A stretch of 64,000 nucleotides of DNA from Mycolicibacterium fluoranthenivorans. Lineage in GTDB: Bacteria; Actinomycetota; Actinomycetes; Mycobacteriales; Mycobacteriaceae. Of the stretch, positions 32,804 through 42,765 are shown piece by piece. The translations under genes were made by a program, and so were the position numbers. Every line of letters starts with the position of its first letter. The stretch's first letter is position 1. The notes beneath the pieces were generated by a model. It was not told where the DNA came from and did not search any database. It saw nothing but the letters and a program-made list of their open reading frames with translations. The stretch lies in NCBI RefSeq assembly GCF_011758805.1, contig NZ_JAANOW010000001.1, positions 992,001 through 1,056,000 of the forward strand, written 5' to 3'.

Positions 32804-33628
32804 TCAGTTTGAGCTGTCGATCTTCCCGAAGATCGCCACCGCCACCGCACCCGCCACGGCAGCGCAGAATGCGAGCACGACCAACCAGTCGAATCCGGGG
32901 CGCGCGGTGTCGCCGAACAGCACGACGCCGAGGATTCCCGGAATCACCGTCTCGCCGACGACGAGGGCCGCGGCCGCCCCGTTCACCGAGCCGAGCTGCA
33001 GTGCGACGGTGAACAGGTAGAAGCCGCCGAGCCCGGCGATGGCGATTGTCCACGCGGCCGGATCGGTGAGCAGCGCGCTCAGCCGGAAGGGGTCGATGCC
33101 GTCGGCCGCCCGCACCGCGACCGCCATGGTGCCGTACAGCACGCCGGCGATCAGGCCCGCGGGTATCGCCGCACGGGCTCCGAGAAACCGGACGAGCAGC
33201 ACTGCCGCGGCGAGGATCACCAGCGCGGTGACCAGCAGTGCCCAATGCAGCCCGGGTGGCCCCGTCCCGGTGCCCAGATGCCCCGTCGTGAATCCCAGGA
33301 CCAGGAGCGAAACAACCACGGTGCCGATCGCCAGCCAGTCCCGGCCGCCCAACCGCACCCCGAGCACCACGATCCCCAGCAGCGCCGTGACCACCAGGTT
33401 GGCGCTGATGATGGTCTGCGACAGGAACAGCGGGATCAGCCGGGCGGACACGAGGCTGGCCAAGAAGCCCAGACCGTCGAGCGCCATGCCGGCGAGGAAG
33501 GCCGGGGTGATCGCCGCGCTCACCGTCGAGTGCAGGGTCGGCCCGCCGGTGTGGGCGGGGTCGCGGGAACTCCGCGCCCCATAGGCCTGCAGCACGGATG
33601 CGGTTCCGTAGCTGAAGCAGGCGGCCAA
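32804..33628 (-). CDS. EamA/DMT superfamily transporter
   Basis: At least 274 residues with about nine to ten hydrophobic segments arranged as two five-helix repeats, as in drug/metabolite exporters. The TTG start at 33628 cuts the first helix. The frame is open further upstream, and a CTG at 33649 overlaps the DoxX-like stop by 4 nt and would restore a full first helix (IGLLAALAACFSYG). The true start is therefore probably upstream of 33628. It is followed after 19 nt by the MarR gene. Confidence 0.82.
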   Translation of the reverse strand: MAACFSYGTASVLQAYGARSSRDPAHTGGPTLHSTVSAAITPAFLAGMALDGLGFLASLVSARLIPLFLSQTIISANLVVTALLGIVVLGVRLGGRDWLAIGTVVVSLLVLGFTTGHLGTGTGPPGLHWALLVTALVILAAAVLLVRFLGARAAIPAGLIAGVLYGTMAVAVRAADGIDPFRLSALLTDPAAWTIAIAGLGGFYLFTVALQLGSVNGAAAALVVGETVIPGILGVVLFGDTARPGFDWLVVLAFCAAVAGAVAVAIFGKIDSSN

Positions 33629-33645
33629 TGCGGCCAGCAGGCCGA

Positions 33646-33915
33646 TCAGCGGTGGCGAATCGCGTTGGCGGCGAGGTAACCGACGTAACCCAGCGCGCCG
33701 AACTTCGCCAGCTTGCGGGTCTTCGGGATCAGCAAGCCGATACCGAGGGCGGTCTCGATGCTGCCGTTGACCTTGATGTGGCGGTCGGTGTCACGCGGGA
33801 ACGCCGGCTTGGTGATCGGCTCGAACACCTGCGGCGCGACGAAGTGCGTGACACCGGCTCCCGCGAGTGCCAGTCCGGTGAGGACAACGGCCGGGGACTT
33901 CTTCTTCTCGGACAC
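33646..33915 (-). CDS. DoxX-like small membrane protein
   Basis: An 89-residue protein with two or three hydrophobic segments (SPAVVLTGLALAGAGVTHF and ALGIGLLIP, then a C-terminal GALGYVGYLAANA). The spacing resembles the DoxX-like family. GTG 33915 is the start. Its TGA overlaps the possible CTG start of the EamA gene. No catalytic motif is seen and the function is unknown. Confidence 0.7.
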   Translation of the reverse strand: MSEKKKSPAVVLTGLALAGAGVTHFVAPQVFEPITKPAFPRDTDRHIKVNGSIETALGIGLLIPKTRKLAKFGALGYVGYLAANAIRHR

Positions 33916-33934
33916 GGGGCCGACGGTACCGCAA

Positions 33935-34522
33935 TCAGTTCTTGAGCGATCCGGGTCTCGGGCTGTCCGTCGTCGCGATACACGTGACGGCCCGGTCGCC
34001 GCGCTTCCAGGAGGCCTCGGTCGGGTAGAGCACGAACATACCCACCTCGGGATCCGTCATCGCCCTCGACGAGTAGGTCTGCAGCGCGGGCTGGCACTTG
34101 TCCTGATAGCCGGAGATCCTGGCCTGGCCCGGAAAGTCGTTGCCCGGCACGGTGATCACGGCGAACACTTCACCCTTGTGCGGTTCGGTGCAGTCGACCG
34201 TCTTCACCGACGCCACCAGGCTGGCATCCGACGGGATCTCGGTGAGGCAGTCGCCGAGGCCGACGTCGGCGGCGTCGACCACGTCCGAGTTCTTCACCAG
34301 CAGCACGATTCCGATGACGCCGACGACGGCGAACAGCACGAACACGCCAGCGATCAACCCGACGATCAGACCCCACCGGGTCTTGCGCGGTGGCGGGGGT
34401 GGGGCCTGATACGGATAGCCGTACGAATACGGCTGCGGCGGTGGCGGGGGTGCCCCGTGCGGTGGCGGATATCCCCCGTCGCCTCGCTCGCCCCAGGGCG
34501 GCCCGTAGGGCGGCTGTGTCAT
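33935..34522 (-). CDS. Proline-rich membrane-anchored protein with septum-formation-type domain
   Basis: A 195-residue protein. A cytoplasmic N-terminus of ~48 residues is rich in Pro, Gly and Tyr (PPPHGAPPPPPQPYSYGY). One transmembrane helix follows at about 50-76, then an extracytoplasmic domain with four cysteines (GDCLTEIP, VDCTEPH, KCQPAL, VTCIAT) likely paired in disulfides, as in the actinobacterial septum-formation family. ATG 34522 overlaps the preceding hydrolase stop by 4 nt. The role is probably in the envelope or in division, unproven. Confidence 0.8.
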   Translation of the reverse strand: MTQPPYGPPWGERGDGGYPPPHGAPPPPPQPYSYGYPYQAPPPPPRKTRWGLIVGLIAGVFVLFAVVGVIGIVLLVKNSDVVDAADVGLGDCLTEIPSDASLVASVKTVDCTEPHKGEVFAVITVPGNDFPGQARISGYQDKCQPALQTYSSRAMTDPEVGMFVLYPTEASWKRGDRAVTCIATTDSPRPGSLKN

Positions 34523-35134
34523 GGAATGACGATAACCGCGGCCGAGACCGCGAGCGCGGGAACGTCCAGGGTCTTCGATCCGAGATCATGGCGGGCGCCG
34601 GTGATCTCGACGACGGTCACCGGACCCGTCACCAGGTCCGCCGCGGCCCGGATTTCCTCGATGCCGCCGAACGGGTCGGCGGTGCCGTGGGTGAACACCG
34701 TCGGGACCGTGATCTGCGGGAGATGCTCGGTGCGGGCACGTTCCGGCTTGCCCGGCGGATGCAGGGGATAGGAGAACAGGGTGAGGACGTCCGGCCCCGC
34801 CGCGGTGCCCGCCTGTGCGGCCGTCACCATGGACGTCATCCGCCCGCCGTACGAGTGTCCGCCGGCCACCACCGGCCCGTGACCCAGGCTGCGCGCCCAG
34901 GCGATGGCCTCGGCGATGCCGTCCTGATCGGCCTTCGCCGAACCCGACGGAGGGCCCTTGGGGCGCCGGCGCCGGTAGGGCAGGTTGTACCGGACCGCGA
35001 GGAATCCGCGGCGCGCCCACTCGTCACAGATGCGGATCAGCAGCGGGGAGTCCCGGTTGCCGCCGGCGCCGTGGGTGAGCAGCACCACGCCTTTCGGGCG
35101 CACCTCGGGCTCGTGGGCCACCCCGGCCAGGTCC

Positions 35135-35145
<11 letters not shown>
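34519..35145 (-). CDS. Alpha/beta hydrolase (KANL3/Tex30-like, dienelactone-hydrolase fold)
   Basis: A 208-residue hydrolase with oxyanion region LLTHGAGGNRDSP, nucleophile elbow GGHSYGGRM, acid in FTHGTADPFGG and catalytic His in GARHDLGS. No signal peptide. It corresponds in place and size to M. tuberculosis Rv0421c (from memory). ATG 35145 overlaps the thiD 3' end by 11 nt, so it is expressed with the thiC-thiD operon. The substrate is unknown. Confidence 0.88.
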
Positions 35146-37633
<2,488 letters not shown>

Positions 37634-37671
37634 ACGAGTTCCAAGCTAGCCCACGTCACCGGGAATGTGAA

Positions 37672-37701
37672 TTGCCGGGTGATCGTTTGGATAGCTAATA
37701 T
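37672..37701 (+). promoter_or_regulatory. Candidate promoter of the MFS gene
   Basis: TTGCCG (37672-37677) and TAATAT (37696-37701) are separated by 18 bp, a good SigA-type arrangement in an otherwise GC-rich region. They lie 32 bp before ATG 37733. GAAGG just before the ATG is the ribosome binding site. Confidence 0.5.
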
Positions 37702-37732
37702 ATGTTTTTCCGATCCGCAGAGCTGAAGGCTG

Positions 37733-39472
37733 ATGACGACCGAGATTGAGCTGACCGCCGAGGCCGAAACCGCCCGCCGTCGCACGCGGATGGACCACGA
37801 TCACCCCTTCTACAAGTGGGTGGTGCTGTCCAACACGACGTTGGGCATCCTGCTGGCGGCCATCAACGCCTCCATCGTGTTGATCTCACTGCCCGCCATC
37901 TTCCGGGGGATCGGACTGAACCCGCTGGCCCCGGGCAATGTCAGCTACCTGCTCTGGATGCTGATGGGCTACCTCGTGGTGACGGCGGTCCTGGTGGTTC
38001 CGTTCGGCAGGCTCGGCGACATGTACGGCCGCGTGAAGATCTACAACCTCGGTTTCGTGGTGTTCACAGTGGCGGCGATCGCGTTGTCCTTCGACCCGTT
38101 CCATCTCGGCGGTGGCGCCGTGTGGCTGATCGCGTGGCGGGTGATCCAGGGTATCGGCGGGGCCATGCTGATGGCGTCCTCGTCGGCGATCCTCACCGAT
38201 GCGTTCCCGGCCAACCAGCGCGGTATGGCGCTCGGCACCAACATGGTGGCTGCCGTCGCCGGATCCTTCCTCGGTCTGCTGATCGGCGGATTCCTCTCCG
38301 AATGGCACTGGAAGGCCGTGTTCTGGGTCGGCGTGCCCATCGGTGTGCTCGGCACGATCTGGAGCTACCGCTCATTGCGAGAACTCGGCAGCCGCACCTC
38401 CGGCCGGCTGGATTGGGCCGGCACCGTGACGTTCGGGCTCGGGCTCACCGTGCTGTTGATCGGTATCACCTACGGCATCCAGCCCTACGGGGACTCGACC
38501 ACCGGGTGGACCAGCCCGTGGGTGCTCGGCTCGATCGCGGCGGGTCTGGCACTGCTGGTGGGGTTCTGCTTCATCGAGTTGCACGTCGATTCCCCGATGG
38601 TCGACATCCGGCTGTTCAAATCCGCGGCGTTCGGCATGGGCAATCTGGCCGGGCTGATGTCGTCGATGGGCCGCGGTGGGCTGCAGTTCATGCTCATCAT
38701 CTGGTTACAGGGCATCTGGCTGCCGCTGCACGGCTACACCTTCGAATCCACCCCGCTGTGGGCCGGTATCTACCTGCTTCCGGTGACGGTCGGATTCCTG
38801 GTGGCCGCGCCGATTGCCGGGTGGCTCTCCGATCGTTTCGGCGCGCGCCCACTGACGGTCGGCGGCATGTTGCTGATGGCTGCGACATTTGTGGCCCTGC
38901 TGCTCATTCCGGTCAATTTCGACTACTGGATGTTCGCCATCCTGGTGTTCCTCAACGGGCTCGGCGGCGGCATCTTCACCGCTCCCAACACGGCGGCCAT
39001 CATGTCCAGCGTGCCGGCCGATCAGCGTGGTGCCGCCTCCGGTGTGCGGTCGACGTTCTTCAACGGCGGCAACTCGTTGTCGATCGGCATCTTCTTCTCG
39101 CTCATGATCATCGGTCTGGCCAACACTCTGCCTGCCGCGATGTCGAGCGGTCTTGCCGCTCAGGGTGTTTCGCCACAGGTGGCACATGAGGTGGCGAACC
39201 TGCCGCCGGTGGGCAGCCTGTTCGCGGCCTTCCTGGGCTACAACCCGATGGCCGAGTTGCTGGCGCCCTCGGGCGCGCTGCATCAGCCCGGCGTGAACGC
39301 CGACGTGCTGACCGGGCAGACCTTCTTCCCGCAGCTGATCACCGCGCCGTTCCACTCCGGCCTGGTGGTGGTGTTCAGCGCCGCCGCGGTGATGATGGTC
39401 ATCGGTGCGATCGCCTCGCTGTTCAGTGCGGGCCGCTACGGCACGGCGCCGGGCGCGGACAACGCGGCCTGA
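37733..39472 (+). CDS. MFS drug:H+ antiporter (DHA2, EmrB/QacA-like)
   Basis: A 579-residue MFS protein with about 14 hydrophobic segments, the DHA2 number. Motif A is GRLGDMYGRVKIY, and the motif C-like region is SFLGLLIGGFLSEWHW. The N-terminus of ~25 residues is hydrophilic with HDHP. It is transcribed divergently from thiC. It likely exports toxic compounds; the substrate is unknown. No regulator is adjacent. Confidence 0.9.
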   Translation: MTTEIELTAEAETARRRTRMDHDHPFYKWVVLSNTTLGILLAAINASIVLISLPAIFRGIGLNPLAPGNVSYLLWMLMGYLVVTAVLVVPFGRLGDMYGRVKIYNLGFVVFTVAAIALSFDPFHLGGGAVWLIAWRVIQGIGGAMLMASSSAILTDAFPANQRGMALGTNMVAAVAGSFLGLLIGGFLSEWHWKAVFWVGVPIGVLGTIWSYRSLRELGSRTSGRLDWAGTVTFGLGLTVLLIGITYGIQPYGDSTTGWTSPWVLGSIAAGLALLVGFCFIELHVDSPMVDIRLFKSAAFGMGNLAGLMSSMGRGGLQFMLIIWLQGIWLPLHGYTFESTPLWAGIYLLPVTVGFLVAAPIAGWLSDRFGARPLTVGGMLLMAATFVALLLIPVNFDYWMFAILVFLNGLGGGIFTAPNTAAIMSSVPADQRGAASGVRSTFFNGGNSLSIGIFFSLMIIGLANTLPAAMSSGLAAQGVSPQVAHEVANLPPVGSLFAAFLGYNPMAELLAPSGALHQPGVNADVLTGQTFFPQLITAPFHSGLVVVFSAAAVMMVIGAIASLFSAGRYGTAPGADNAA

Positions 39473-39490
39473 CATCCGGGCGCGGCTTTC

Positions 39491-39652
39491 TCAGACGAGC
39501 AGGAGCCAGGCCAACAACACCATCAGGGCCACACCCACCAGCACGGCGCCGACGATCCACACGATCAAGAAACTGGGCCGGTCGTCGACCAACGATGCGC
39601 AGTCGCATTCGTCGGGATGCTGGCACCCGCACGTGTATGCAGATCGTCTCAT
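39491..39652 (-). CDS. 53-residue Cys-rich single-pass membrane protein
   Basis: A short reading frame starting at ATG 39652 behind GGGGGTGG and ending with TGA at 39491. The first 18 residues hold CGCQHPDECDC, four cysteines (8, 10, 16, 18) and one histidine that could bind a metal. Residues ~28-53 are one continuous hydrophobic helix (FLIVWIVGAVLVGVALMV...) ending in LLLV. Codon choice is GC-rich at third positions, as in real genes here. It is too small for routine prediction. The function is unknown; the orientation would place the N-terminal cluster on one side of the membrane. Confidence 0.62.
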   Translation of the reverse strand: MRRSAYTCGCQHPDECDCASLVDDRPSFLIVWIVGAVLVGVALMVLLAWLLLV

Positions 39653-39972
39653 GGCCACCCCCACGTGAGCATAGCAACGTTTGATGTGAATCCGGCTGAG
39701 CAGATGTCGCTGTATTTGCTGAGAATCACCTGATCACTGCTGCCTGGGTATTCGATCGGTAACGGCACGTGCACAGCGTGATAACGCCGCGGCGTGCGCT
39801 GCGATCGGCGACGCGGGCTTGCGGGTTTGCTCGCGGGTTTCTCCGAAACCCGACCGCGCGAGCCGGTGATGGCAACGCCGTCGGCTTCCGCGCGCGGGTC
39901 TCGCCAGTGGTCTGCCGAAAGGTCGGCGTGGTGCCCGCGATGCGGTGATCCGATCGCCAATTCGCCGTCAGA
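39653..39972. other. Non-coding stretch with a strong hairpin
   Basis: No convincing gene is seen in these ~320 bases. At 39834-39852 CGGGTTTC and GAAACCCG form a perfect 8-bp stem with a 3-nt loop. No T-run follows on either strand, so it is not a canonical intrinsic terminator. Reading frames crossing the region lack family similarity. Confidence 0.5.
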
Positions 39973-40000
39973 AACTGTGCCATTGACAAATGACACAGTT
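39973..40000. promoter_or_regulatory. 28-bp near-perfect palindromic operator
   Basis: The left arm AACTGTGCCATT and right arm AATGACACAGTT flank a GACA centre, with a single mismatch between 12-bp arms. It lies 18 bp before GTG 40019, the first gene of the oxygenase operon. Size and symmetry suit a TetR- or MerR-type dimer; a MerR gene is the fifth gene of this operon. Confidence 0.65.
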
Positions 40001-40018
40001 GGTGGTGACGTAGTGGCC

Positions 40019-40969
40019 GTGACGGATACCGAGGTACCCACCCGCGCCGCGCCGCGCGCACTGCTGTCCGCAGCGGCCACCCGTGCAACGCTGGGATCGC
40101 TGACCAGCGTCATCCCGATGAACCGGGCGGGCGTCGGGTTCGGGCGCACCCTGATCGCCGCCATCATGGCGATGGGCGGGTCCATGCCTGCCGGCGCCAC
40201 GATCATCCCGGACGAGGGGGGTGAGTGGGTGCTGGGCCCGGGCGTCGAATTCGGCAGGCGGGCAGGCTATTACGTGCACGGCAGCGCCTACGTCATCTGC
40301 TCGGCCAAAACCCACCGCAAACTGGTCGCCCGGCTGTCGGAGGCCACCGGTCTGCCCATGTTCGTGGTGGACTACCGGCTCGCACCCGAGCACCGGTTCC
40401 CGGCCGCGGCCCAGGACGTCGAAGCCGGCTATCGCCGACTGCTGGCGCAGGGCTACGCGGCGTCCGACATCGTGATCGGGGCGGATTCCGCGGGCGGCCA
40501 CCTGACCTGCGACATGCTGCTCGCCCACGCCGGCGACGCGGCCTTCCAGCCTGCCGGTGTAGTGCTGTTCTCACCACTGATCGACCTCACCCTCGGGCTC
40601 GCCGAACGGCAGGAGACGGTTCGCCGCGATCCCGCCATGTCGGCGGGTGCGGCGCGCAGGATGGTGAGCCTCTACACGCGGGGACAGGATCCGGATCATC
40701 CGCGGCTCAAGCTCGATTTCAGCGCGGCGCGGGCACTGCCACCCATGCTGATCCAGGTCGGCGGGTGCGAGATGCTCGCCGCCGATGCCAGATACCTCGA
40801 CGCCCAACTGCGGGAAGCCGGTGGCGTCAGCACTCTGGAGATCTGGCCCGGCATGGTGCATGTCTTTCAGGCACTGCCCAAGCTGGCTCCCGAGGCGACG
40901 GTCGCGCTGCGCCGGGCGGCGAACTTCATCGCCGACCGGTTCTCCGACGAACTGCAGGAGATCGGCTGA
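40019..40969 (+). CDS. HSL-family alpha/beta hydrolase (LipR/LipN-like)
   Basis: About 316 residues from GTG 40019 (GTG 40013 also possible). Hormone-sensitive-lipase family features are VVDYRLAPEHRFPAA, the nucleophile elbow GADSAGGH, LPPMLIQVGGCEMLAADA with the acid, and GMVHVFQ with the catalytic His. The usual HGGG oxyanion motif is replaced by HGSAY, which is unusual for the family. No signal peptide. It is the first gene of an oxygenase operon behind the 28-bp palindrome. A carboxylesterase acting on esters made by the Baeyer-Villiger-type enzyme is a reasonable guess. Confidence 0.87.
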   Translation: MTDTEVPTRAAPRALLSAAATRATLGSLTSVIPMNRAGVGFGRTLIAAIMAMGGSMPAGATIIPDEGGEWVLGPGVEFGRRAGYYVHGSAYVICSAKTHRKLVARLSEATGLPMFVVDYRLAPEHRFPAAAQDVEAGYRRLLAQGYAASDIVIGADSAGGHLTCDMLLAHAGDAAFQPAGVVLFSPLIDLTLGLAERQETVRRDPAMSAGAARRMVSLYTRGQDPDHPRLKLDFSAARALPPMLIQVGGCEMLAADARYLDAQLREAGGVSTLEIWPGMVHVFQALPKLAPEATVALRRAANFIADRFSDELQEIG

Positions 40970-41817
40970 TGTTCACTCTGTTCGGACTTTTCGGTGGGCC
41001 CGCCCGCACCGCTGACGCGAAGGCCGTGGTGACCGGTGCGGGCAGCGGTATCGGAAGGTCGTTCGCCCTCGAGCTCGCCCGGCGGGGTGGCGAGGTCATC
41101 TGCGCGGATATTGACGCCGCCCGCGCGGCCGACACGGTCGGGCTGATCGACCAGCTGCCGACCGGCAGGGGCCACGCCGTGCAGTGCGATGTGTCCGATC
41201 GCGGCGCGATCGAACTGCTGGCCAAGCAGGCGCAGGAGATCTTCGCCGGTGCACCCACGCTGGTGATCAACAACGCCGGCGTCGGTATCGGCGGAAAACC
41301 GGTCGGGGACATCGGGTTCGACGACTGGGACTGGGCACTGGGCATCAACCTGTGGGGCGTGGTTTACGGATGCGAGGTGTTCACCCCCATCCTGCGTGAG
41401 GCGGGCCGGGGCGGCATCATCAACGTGGCCTCCGCGGCCGGTTTCGCCGCGGCCCCGTCGATGGCCGCCTACAACGTGTCCAAGGCCGGGGTGATGTCCC
41501 TGTCGGAGACCCTGGCCGCGGAACTGAACGGCACAGGTATCGCCGTCACCGTGCTGTGTCCGACGTTCGTGAAAACCAACGTCTTCACCGACGGCCGCAT
41601 CACTCCGGCATCGATGAACCTGAGCCAGCAGCTGGCGCGCTGGACCGGCCTGTCCGCCGACAATGTCGCCGCGCGCACCCTCGATGCGCACGACGGTGGC
41701 CGGCTGTACGTCGTCCCGCAGTTGGACGCGACCGTCATCTGGCATCTCAAGCGGCACTTCCCAGCCCTCTACGTACGCGGCGCCGGGCTGCTCGGCCGCC
41801 TCCTCCCCGACAACTGA
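40969..41817 (+). CDS. Short-chain dehydrogenase/reductase
   Basis: A 282-residue classical SDR. TGAGSGIG at residues 22-29 is the cofactor loop, CDVSD follows, then NNAG and the catalytic Ser in NVASAAG with YNVSK. ADIDAA after beta 2 suggests NAD(H) preference. Its start overlaps the hydrolase stop by 1 nt. It probably oxidises an alcohol to the ketone used by the monooxygenase (SadH-like, by context). Confidence 0.92.
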   Translation: MFTLFGLFGGPARTADAKAVVTGAGSGIGRSFALELARRGGEVICADIDAARAADTVGLIDQLPTGRGHAVQCDVSDRGAIELLAKQAQEIFAGAPTLVINNAGVGIGGKPVGDIGFDDWDWALGINLWGVVYGCEVFTPILREAGRGGIINVASAAGFAAAPSMAAYNVSKAGVMSLSETLAAELNGTGIAVTVLCPTFVKTNVFTDGRITPASMNLSQQLARWTGLSADNVAARTLDAHDGGRLYVVPQLDATVIWHLKRHFPALYVRGAGLLGRLLPDN

Positions 41818-41831
41818 AAGGACCGGCAATC

Positions 41832-42752
41832 ATGGCGATGAATCTCGACGACATGCTGCAGAAGATCAAGGACAAGCAGTGGGCACTGGTCGATATCGAC
41901 TGGGACGCACCGGGAGCCGAACTGATCGAACCCGAGCTGTGGGCCAAGCTCAAGCCGTTCATGACCGATCTGATGTGGATCGAGAACGTCGGCGCCCGGG
42001 GCTTCGCGGCCCTGGCCAAGAAGGCCCCGACCCCGACGCTGAAGAGCATCTACGAGCACTTCCACGCCGAGGAGCAGAAGCACGCCAACGCCGAGCTTGC
42101 GCTGATGCGGCGCTGGGGCATGCTGGAGAACGACGAGATCCCGCCGCCGAGCGTCAACGTGCAACTGGTGATCACCTGGCTGGACAAGTTCTCCGACGGT
42201 ATGTCCCTGTCGATCCTGGGCACCGTCATCCCGATGCTGGAGGTCGCACTCGACGGTGCGTTGATCAAGTTCATCACCGACGAGGTGAAAGATCCGGTGG
42301 CACAAGAGGTGTTCAAGCGGATCAACTCCGACGAATCCCGGCACCTGGCGGTGGACTTCGAGGTCATGGACATCCTGGGCCACGCCGGAATGCGCAAGTT
42401 GGCGGTCGAATTCGTCGGCAGCTGGATGAATCCCGCGCTGGTGATCGGCACGCTGAGCTACTTCCCGCTGCTGAACAAGATGCGCGACAACATCGTGGCC
42501 ATGGGCGTCAACGAGGAACGGCTGTACCAGGCCATGCGTCGCTTCCGGAGTGTCGGTGAGCGAAGCGAATTCGTGCACCGGGTACCGATGTACCGGTTCA
42601 TCTCGTGGCACAGCAAGAAGGTCATCGACCGTAGCTCCAAGTATCACTGGCTGGCTGACTCGCTGGTGAAGGTCACCGGCGCCATCCCGATCTCGATGGT
42701 GCGCAACACCCCGACCTGGTCGCAGGAACTGACCTACGAGCCCGTGGCGTAA
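41832..42752 (+). CDS. Ferritin-like di-iron domain protein
   Basis: A 306-residue helical protein with a complete di-iron ligand set: Glu51, Glu81 and His84 (EEQKH), Glu137, Glu168 and His171 (DESRH). This matches the ferritin/ribonucleotide-reductase/hydroxylase four-helix pattern. GAAAGGA precedes ATG 41832. It may be an oxygenase or desaturase component working with the neighbouring flavoprotein; an exact family could not be assigned by eye. Confidence 0.85.
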   Translation: MAMNLDDMLQKIKDKQWALVDIDWDAPGAELIEPELWAKLKPFMTDLMWIENVGARGFAALAKKAPTPTLKSIYEHFHAEEQKHANAELALMRRWGMLENDEIPPPSVNVQLVITWLDKFSDGMSLSILGTVIPMLEVALDGALIKFITDEVKDPVAQEVFKRINSDESRHLAVDFEVMDILGHAGMRKLAVEFVGSWMNPALVIGTLSYFPLLNKMRDNIVAMGVNEERLYQAMRRFRSVGERSEFVHRVPMYRFISWHSKKVIDRSSKYHWLADSLVKVTGAIPISMVRNTPTWSQELTYEPVA

Positions 42753-42765
42753 AGGAACCAAGACC

